Below, piece after piece: positions 34,578 through 39,519 of a DNA stretch of 39,519 nucleotides; the stretch's first letter is position 1; each line of letters begins with the position of its first letter. The stretch spans positions 1-39,519 of the forward strand of contig NZ_AUUU01000042.1 of NCBI RefSeq assembly GCF_002760435.1. Reading direction: 5' to 3'. Source of the DNA: Clostridium sp. LS. GTDB taxonomy: Bacteria > Bacillota > Clostridia > Clostridiales > Clostridiaceae. A program made the position numbers and the translations under genes. Under the pieces are notes generated by a model. The model did not search any database. It worked only from the letters and a program-made list of their open reading frames with translations, and was not told the DNA's origin.

Positions 34578-34614
34578 AAGCTGAGATTTTCTTGTATTTA
34601 GAAAACCCCAGCTT
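34578..34614 (+). terminator. Terminator after MATE gene
   Basis: Outer arms AAGCTG (34578-34583) and CAGCTT (34609-34614), inner TTTTCT/AGAAAA with two mismatches, followed by TAATTATTTT. Confidence 0.6.
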
Positions 34615-34680
34615 TAATTATTTTATGTAAGCTTATGTTATAATGGACTAAATATAGATTTTTACAAAGGAAGAGACGTT

Positions 34681-35466
34681 ATGAGATTAGATAAATTTTT
34701 AGCAGAATCAGCAGTTGGAAGCAGGAAAAGGGTTAGGATTTATATTAAAGAAGGTAGTGTAAAGGTAAATGGAGAAGTAATAACTCAACCAGCTATAGAA
34801 ATTAACGAAAGTTTCGATGTAATTGAATATCTTAATGAGGTAATTGCGTATAATGGAAAAGTATATTATATGTTTAATAAACCTTCTGGATATATTACTG
34901 CAAGAACTGATAAGAATCATAAAACAGTATTTGATTTCTTTAATGGTGTTAATATGGATGGGATATTTCATGTTGGAAGATTGGACAAGGATACAGAAGG
35001 ATTATTATTATTTACAAATGACGGAGAATTTGAACATAAAGTTATGTATCCGGAAAAGCATGTTGAAAAAACGTATTTTTTCTGGGCACTTGGTTATTTA
35101 GAAAAAGAAGATATGAATAAGCTGGAACAGGGGATTTACATCGGGCAAGGTGAGATACTAACAAAACCTGCAAAAATAGAAGTCGAGAAATTTGGTATGT
35201 ATAAAGATCTAAAACATGAAATAGGTATTGATAATTTAAATAACATAGATTCAAATCGTTATAACCAGCCTGTAGTTTCGGGGTATCTTACTATTTCAGA
35301 AGGCCGTAAGCACCAAGTGAAGCGTATGTTGAAAGCGGTAGGTTGTTATGTGGTATATTTAAAGAGAGTCTCTATTGGGGGATTAGCATTAGATGAAACA
35401 TTAAAAAAAGGACAGTATAGAACTTTGACAGATGATGAAATTCAAAAGATATTTGGAAATTTCTAA
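34681..35466 (+). CDS. RsuA/RluB-family pseudouridine synthase
   Basis: 261 aa; AAGGAAGAG before ATG. Residues 1-50 form an S4 RNA-binding domain (MRLDKFLAESAVGSRKRVRI, KVNG), and residues about 60-235 a TruA/RsuA-type catalytic domain with GRLDKDTEGLLLFTNDGEF (catalytic D102) and EGRKHQVKRMLKAVG. It converts a uridine in ribosomal RNA to pseudouridine; whether 16S or 23S is not decided by sequence. Its position a few kb before an rRNA operon is probably coincidence. Confidence 0.93.
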   Translation: MRLDKFLAESAVGSRKRVRIYIKEGSVKVNGEVITQPAIEINESFDVIEYLNEVIAYNGKVYYMFNKPSGYITARTDKNHKTVFDFFNGVNMDGIFHVGRLDKDTEGLLLFTNDGEFEHKVMYPEKHVEKTYFFWALGYLEKEDMNKLEQGIYIGQGEILTKPAKIEVEKFGMYKDLKHEIGIDNLNNIDSNRYNQPVVSGYLTISEGRKHQVKRMLKAVGCYVVYLKRVSIGGLALDETLKKGQYRTLTDDEIQKIFGNF

Positions 35467-35560
35467 GTACGCTTGATATTTAAAGATTATGTATTTCATT
35501 TATATGAAATATTAAGTGAGAAATAAAAATTCTATAGCAAAATAGATTTTAGTAAGTTAT

Positions 35561-35596
35561 AAAGGAGCAGTTCACTATGTGTGACAGCTCCTTTTC
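35561..35596. terminator. Convergent terminator between rRNA-modifying gene and XRE gene
   Basis: AAAGGAGC (35561-35568) pairs with GCTCCTTT (35587-35594), plus an inner GT-CAC/GTGAC pairing; T-run on the plus strand, A-run on the other. Serves both convergent genes. Confidence 0.7.
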
Positions 35597-35630
35597 AATG
35601 TTGTATTAAATTTATTTTTATATGAGTTCT

Positions 35631-36989
35631 TTAAAAAACAATTGATTTATCACTATTAACAAGATCTTGAATTTCGTTTGATTTTTTTAAGTAAATAAAG
35701 GCATTTTCAAAATCACTCATATCTGAATAAATTTCACTAAGGCTTTTATATGCGTGGACTAAGAATTTAGATTTATGGAAAATAGACATTTTTTCTATAC
35801 CTATTTTTATAGATTGTATACCTTCTGAATGTTTTCCAAGCTTGCTTAATATCAAGCCTTCATAGACTTTACCAGACCACATAGTAAGATAATCGAATTT
35901 ATGCTTTACATGGGATGGATAGTTAACTTTAATTATATTTTCATAGGCAAGTTCGTAGTTGTTTAAAATATAATAAGCCTTTCCTTTTATAAGGTAATAT
36001 AAATAATGTTCTTTTTCAGCGTAGTCTTTAAGATCTTTGGCGAGGTATTTAATTTCTTCAGCATATTCTAAGGCCTTTTCTGGTTTGTTTGATTCCAAGG
36101 CAACAATTGCAAATGCAATGTAAATACTGCATAAGCAATATTTATTTTCACTGAATTGGGCAAATTCAAAAGCCTTTTTCATACTATTCTCATATTCAGC
36201 TTTATTTCCAGCTAAGTAGCAGAAAATTCCATTAAGCCTATAAAGTTCATCAGTTTTATAATAAATTGATGTTTTAGTAGATAAGTTAATAGCTGCCTCC
36301 AGACATTTTAATGTATCATCTGTACGACCTAAAGCTGATAAAACAAGAATTTTATAATGATAGAGCTCTATTTCAAGAGAAGAATCTGGAATTATACTTT
36401 TATAATAATAGTTAAAAGCTTTCTCACAGATATTTAAACTTTCCTCATAATTAAAGTCATGAAAATATATCTTCGCTAGCTTAATATAAGCTTTTGAAGC
36501 TTCTAAATAAAAATTTCCCTCAGTGTAACATTTTAAAGAATCAGTTATATACTTTTCTGCATTTTTCAAGTTGTTTAAGTCAATTAATGCATTCCCGAAT
36601 TTTAATAGTATATCAGCGTAACTTTTAAGCTTTTTTGAATTTGGATTTTCCATCAATTTTAAAAGCGCTTCTTTAGCTTCTGATATTTTATTATTATCAA
36701 TAAGTTCACTAATAATTTTAATATTTGTTTCTAATTCTTCTTTAGATATAACAGAAAAGTATACATAGTTATTAACATTATCTTCGCCCTCTAAAAAATA
36801 ACTAACAGGTTTATTTAATTTAGCAGCTATATATTGAAGTGTCTTCATTGAAGGGTTTGAAACATTATTTTCAATTTGGCTTAACATACTTTTAGTCATT
36901 TCAGAACCAGCTAATTCAGATTGCGTCATATTTAAAGCTTTTCTAAGAGCTTTGATTTTTTCTCCAACATTAATAGTCAAATCTTTCAT
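35631..36989 (-). CDS. XRE-family regulator with C-terminal TPR array
   Basis: 452 aa; AAGGATG before ATG. Residues 8-70 are an XRE helix-turn-helix (VGEKIKALRKALNMTQSELA, SMLSQIENNVSNPSMKTLQ, AAKLNKPVSYFLEG). The remaining 370 residues are tandem TPR-like helical pairs (for example LDLNNLKNAEKYITDSLKCY and ALEYAEEIKYLAKDLKDYAEK). This is the layout of the RRNPP regulators (PlcR, Rgg, NprR), which respond to peptides, and of some peptide-independent sensors; no signal-peptide gene is visible. It is divergent from an MFS exporter gene, and shared palindromes in the gap suggest it controls that exporter (inference). Confidence 0.88.
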   Translation of the reverse strand: MKDLTINVGEKIKALRKALNMTQSELAGSEMTKSMLSQIENNVSNPSMKTLQYIAAKLNKPVSYFLEGEDNVNNYVYFSVISKEELETNIKIISELIDNNKISEAKEALLKLMENPNSKKLKSYADILLKFGNALIDLNNLKNAEKYITDSLKCYTEGNFYLEASKAYIKLAKIYFHDFNYEESLNICEKAFNYYYKSIIPDSSLEIELYHYKILVLSALGRTDDTLKCLEAAINLSTKTSIYYKTDELYRLNGIFCYLAGNKAEYENSMKKAFEFAQFSENKYCLCSIYIAFAIVALESNKPEKALEYAEEIKYLAKDLKDYAEKEHYLYYLIKGKAYYILNNYELAYENIIKVNYPSHVKHKFDYLTMWSGKVYEGLILSKLGKHSEGIQSIKIGIEKMSIFHKSKFLVHAYKSLSEIYSDMSDFENAFIYLKKSNEIQDLVNSDKSIVF

Positions 36990-37009
36990 CCTTTCAAAAC
37001 TACAAGAGT

Positions 37010-37025
37010 AGTTAAATATAGTTAA
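37010..37025. promoter_or_regulatory. Direct AGTTAA pair in XRE 5' leader
   Basis: AGTTAA occurs at 37010-37015 and 37020-37025, exactly 10 bases apart, 21 bases upstream of the XRE start codon. They are half-sites of the two palindromic operators further on and could give autorepression. Confidence 0.4.
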
Positions 37026-37094
37026 ACAAAAATCAAACTATAATTTTATTCAGTAACTTAAAATATTAGTGTAAATTGAATTTTTCATAATTAT

Positions 37095-37123
37095 ATTATA
37101 GTATGTAGGAGTTTTATTTACAA
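37095..37123 (-). promoter_or_regulatory. Promoter of XRE-TPR gene
   Basis: On the minus strand: TTGTAA (37123-37118), 17-base spacer, TATAAT (37100-37095). The leader RNA is about 100 nt and includes the AGTTAA half-sites. Confidence 0.7.
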
Positions 37124-37150
37124 GAATTAGAAATATAATACAAGAATTGA

Positions 37151-37169
37151 AGTTAAATATAACTTAACT
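37151..37169. promoter_or_regulatory. Palindromic operator 1
   Basis: AGTTAA-N7-TTAACT (centre 37160). Same arms and spacing as operator 2, 61 bases away (about six helix turns), which would suit cooperative binding or looping by an XRE dimer. Confidence 0.6.
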
Positions 37170-37196
37170 AAATTACTATATTTTTCAAAAAAAGTA

Positions 37197-37230
37197 TTGA
37201 AATTTCAATAAAGTTAAGTATAATTTAACT
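37197..37230 (+). promoter_or_regulatory. MFS promoter with operator 2 over the -10 box
   Basis: TTGAAA (37197-37202), 16-base spacer, TATAAT (37219-37224). Operator 2, AGTTAA-N7-TTAACT (37212-37230), has the -10 hexamer in its centre, so a bound regulator would block RNA polymerase directly. Confidence 0.65.
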
Positions 37231-37351
37231 AACGAGAACTTTTCAAGTATTCTACTTATTTTATTTATTACTAGTTAGGGTATATAAAACATATTTTGAA
37301 AGTTCAGCTATAACGGAGACTAAATTAAATTTAAAAGAGGGGGAAGACTCT

Positions 37352-38653
37352 ATGAAGAATGGTTTGAGTATTATAGAAAATGAGAAGGCTTATTGTCATG
37401 ATCAAATTGAAAAAACAGAAAAGTTAAATATAATTTTATATTTAGTTTCAAAAACAGTCTCGCTTTTAGGTTCTAATATTTATTACTTTATATTATCTCT
37501 TTATATATTAAAGGTAACAAGGTCAGGAGGCTTTTTTGCTATCAATGTATTAGTTGGAATGTTGCCAAGGATAATATTTGGTCCTTTCGCGGGAATATTA
37601 GCAGATAGAGTAAATAGAAAAAAACTTACTATCTTTTTTGATATTATCAGCGGAATAATTGTTTTTAGCTTTTTAGGAGTATCAACTATATCTGGATTAA
37701 GTGTTGTGTCTATTTATGTTACTAGTTTTATATTGTCATCTATAAGTGTGTTTTATGACACTGCCTTATCTTCATCGATTCCTAACCTTGCAAGGGATGA
37801 GATGTTAATGAAAATTAATTCGTATACTTCAACGTCAGTATCTATTTCGGGAGTATTATCTCCAATATTAGCAGGAATTATCTATGGATTTGTTCCGATA
37901 AATTTGATTTTAATTATTAATGGAGCATCTTTTATCTTTTCGGCAGCCTTAGAGTTATTTATAGACTTTAAATTAAATAGCTCTATAGAGACTAAGGTAA
38001 AAAGTTCAATTACCTTTGATAATATTAAGAAAGAGCTGAAAGAAGTTATAAAATTTGTTGGAGGGCAACAAATTATATACGCATTACTTAAATACGTACT
38101 TATAATAAATTTATTTTTAAGTGCTTCTATGACTGTAGTATATCCATACATCATTAATAATGTATTAAAAATGAGTTCTTCACATTATGGCACTTTTCAA
38201 GGAATTTACTTTATAGGTATGATAGTTGCATCTATTATTATGGGAAATAGAAAAGAGAAGAAAGTAACAGGAAAAAAATTAGGTCTTGAACTTGGAATCA
38301 TCGGTGTTGTACTCATTTTAGTTGGACTTCAAACAACACTTTTTTATGATTATAAGATGCAAATTTTATTAAGTCTCTATAATATAGTTCTTCTATTTAT
38401 ATTGGGAGCAGTACTTATAGTAATAAATACTCCAATAATGGTAATGATTCAAAGATTAACACCTGAAAATCTTAGAGGAAGAATAACAGGATTACTGGGA
38501 ACTTTATCTCAAGGAATAGCTCCGCTTGGCATAATAGTGGCAGGCGTATTAATAGATAAAATTAATCCATTTATAATATTAGCTGCTTCTGGTGTAATTA
38601 TAATTGTATCTTCAATGCATATGATATGGAGTAAAGAATTAAAGTCTTTATAA
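37352..38653 (+). CDS. MFS transporter, MefA/EntS-type exporter
   Basis: 433 aa; AGAGGGGGAAG before ATG. Twelve membrane helices. The loop between helices 2 and 3 carries motif A (GILADRVNRKKL), and the second half repeats a variant (ENLRGRITGLLG). The N-terminus (LYLVSKTVSLLGSNIYYF) fits MefA-like macrolide and EntS-like siderophore exporters. Substrate unknown. Transcription probably repressed by the divergent XRE-TPR regulator through the operator over the -10 box. No clear terminator follows before the rRNA promoter region. Confidence 0.9.
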   Translation: MKNGLSIIENEKAYCHDQIEKTEKLNIILYLVSKTVSLLGSNIYYFILSLYILKVTRSGGFFAINVLVGMLPRIIFGPFAGILADRVNRKKLTIFFDIISGIIVFSFLGVSTISGLSVVSIYVTSFILSSISVFYDTALSSSIPNLARDEMLMKINSYTSTSVSISGVLSPILAGIIYGFVPINLILIINGASFIFSAALELFIDFKLNSSIETKVKSSITFDNIKKELKEVIKFVGGQQIIYALLKYVLIINLFLSASMTVVYPYIINNVLKMSSSHYGTFQGIYFIGMIVASIIMGNRKEKKVTGKKLGLELGIIGVVLILVGLQTTLFYDYKMQILLSLYNIVLLFILGAVLIVINTPIMVMIQRLTPENLRGRITGLLGTLSQGIAPLGIIVAGVLIDKINPFIILAASGVIIIVSSMHMIWSKELKSL

Positions 38654-39111
38654 AAATGTTTTTATTTTACGATTAAATAATTAGAAATAAATTAATTAAA
38701 GTGATAAAAATTGGAGGTACATGACATTAATTTTTGTAATTTAATACTGATGACCGTTGATGGTATTAAACAATATTTTTATATATTGTATGTAAATGGC
38801 TGCGAGGCAAATATAATGATTCAAAGAGCAGTTTATTTGTGTAGTAAAAACTAAGGGGAGACTATATAGAACAACACAGATTATAACTGATCTAGCGACA
38901 ACTGCTGCAAGTGTATCAATATGCATAAATAGAAAAAAGAAATCAAATAACGCTGAATAACAAGAATAATCTTATATAATTGAGGAAAAATAAAGAATGC
39001 AAGAATAATAGAAATGTTAAGATGAAACACGTCGCTGAAAGACGTAAGCAACAATGAATAAAGTTAAGAAACATTTGGAAATGAAGTACAAAAGTTTTTT
39101 GAAATAAGTTG
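38654..39111. other. Gap between MFS gene and rRNA promoters
   Basis: About 460 bases with no supported gene. A third promoter-like module is visible at its right end: TAAGAT at 39018-39023, followed by an ACGTC/GACGT hairpin around GCTGAAA, as in the two good rRNA promoters, but the -35 (GAATGC) is poor. Earlier parts show only scattered short frames, for example one containing ATTAASVSIC near 38895-38925. Confidence 0.45.
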
Positions 39112-39140
39112 TTGACAATGTCGAATAGTGATGATAAGAT
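39112..39140 (+). promoter_or_regulatory. rRNA operon promoter P1
   Basis: TTGACA (39112-39117), 17-base spacer, TAAGAT (39135-39140). Perfect -35, near-consensus -10. The bases after it contain CGCTGAAAAG, a motif repeated after the weak upstream module. Confidence 0.85.
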
Positions 39141-39217
39141 AAAGTTCCTCGCTGAAAAGCACAAAACTCAATAACTTAAAACTGATATAATCATCTGAAA
39201 AGGTAATAAAAAAGTTG

Positions 39218-39246
39218 TTGACAAGCTACTGAGGCGATGATATACT
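39218..39246 (+). promoter_or_regulatory. rRNA operon promoter P2
   Basis: TTGACA (39218-39223), 17-base spacer, TATACT (39241-39246), 106 bases after P1; both spacers end in GATGA. Tandem strong promoters are usual for rRNA operons. Downstream are a GAAA-tetraloop hairpin (CTGTCG 39254-39259, CGACAG 39264-39269) and an AAGCCT/AGGCTT hairpin (39279-39299). Confidence 0.9.
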
Positions 39247-39311
39247 GAGTAAGCTGTCGGAAACGACAGAAACTTGTAAAGCCTTGTAATAACAGGCTTA
39301 AGAAAGAAAAT

Positions 39312-39324
39312 TGGTCTTTGAAAA
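39312..39324 (+). promoter_or_regulatory. BoxA-like rRNA antitermination signal
   Basis: TGGTCTTTGAAAA matches the boxA consensus (TGCTCTTTGAAAA) at 12 of 13 bases and lies in the leader where Nus factors load. The following AATTGAACAG is typical of clostridial 16S leaders. Confidence 0.75.
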
Positions 39325-39462
39325 TTGAACAGAATATAATAAATACATTTAAGTAAACCAGCAATTCTTTATTTGAGTAAGCTAAGATTAAACTTTTCCG
39401 ATTGGATAAGTTCAACTGAAATTTAGCCGAAGATAAACTTCATCTAAATTAAGTTTCACTTT

Positions 39463-39519
39463 ATAATTGAGAGTTTGATCCTGGCTCAGGACGAACGCTG
39501 GCGGCGTGCTTAACACATG
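39463..39519 (+). rRNA. rrs: 16S ribosomal RNA, 5' end only
   Basis: The universal start AGAGTTTGATCCTGGCTCAG at 39470-39489 is followed by GACGAACGCTGGCGGCGTGC, the Firmicutes/Clostridium form. The mature 5' end is placed by analogy with E. coli about 7 bases before the AGAGTTTGATC motif, uncertain by a few bases. The gene runs off the right edge; about 57 of roughly 1,500 bases are present. Confidence 0.97.

Noticed and set aside
1..39519. CRISPR arrays, tRNA genes, intact insertion sequences or prophage genes
   Set aside because: No regularly spaced repeats, tRNA cloverleaf sequences, transposase genes or phage structural genes were seen on either strand.

Overview
The window is low-GC DNA from a Clostridium, most likely one of the solventogenic soil types related to C. 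beijerinckii, C. butyricum or C. saccharoperbutylacetonicum. Signs are the strong A/T codon bias, AGGAGG-type ribosome binding sites, frequent TTG/GTG starts, a 2[4Fe-4S] ferredoxin, a CD3324-family protein, and the first ~57 bases of a 16S rRNA gene at the right edge. The species is an inference; there are no phage structural genes, intact insertion sequences, CRISPR arrays or tRNA genes.

Left part (1-8.2 kb) is a patchwork of single genes: an HTH protein, a TipA-type MerR regulator with its 19-bp-spacer promoter and an internal ribosome binding site, a class I methyltransferase, a 91-aa CD3324-family protein, an acyltransferase-3 membrane protein, a polymorphic-toxin-type deaminase with no visible immunity gene, and an ABC-F ATPase. 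It looks like accessory DNA, with possible decayed coding scraps in the gaps.

Middle part (8.3-24.9 kb): a dCache chemoreceptor, a secreted acetolactate decarboxylase, a 57-aa ferredoxin on the minus strand behind a very short promoter-terminator unit, a large secreted GH16 beta-glucanase with three related N-terminal modules and a C-terminal F5/8 domain, an orphan AraC-type response regulator, a YkcB-like GT39 glycosyltransferase with a Gly/Asn/Gln-rich insertion preceded by a small membrane protein, a MidA-like methyltransferase fused to TPRs, a degenerate J-domain membrane protein coupled to a tRNA-dihydrouridine synthase, and an Amt ammonium channel preceded by a consensus promoter and a terminated leader RNA.

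Right part (25.0-39.5 kb): a stand-alone SIR2-like protein on the minus strand (candidate NAD-consuming defence effector), a complete Opp/Dpp peptide import operon ending in a class-I-amidotransferase-like C26 peptidase, a MATE exporter, an RsuA-type pseudouridine synthase, and a divergent pair of an XRE-TPR regulator and an MFS exporter separated by two matched palindromic operators, one lying exactly over the exporter -10 box. The window ends with a tandem-promoter rRNA operon leader and the 5' end of 16S rRNA.

Most interesting for follow-up: the SIR2-like gene, the orphan deaminase with its coupled leader peptide, the two short terminated leader RNAs (ferredoxin and amt), the internal TipAS-like start, the XRE-TPR/MFS operator pair, and the repeated modules of the GH16 enzyme.
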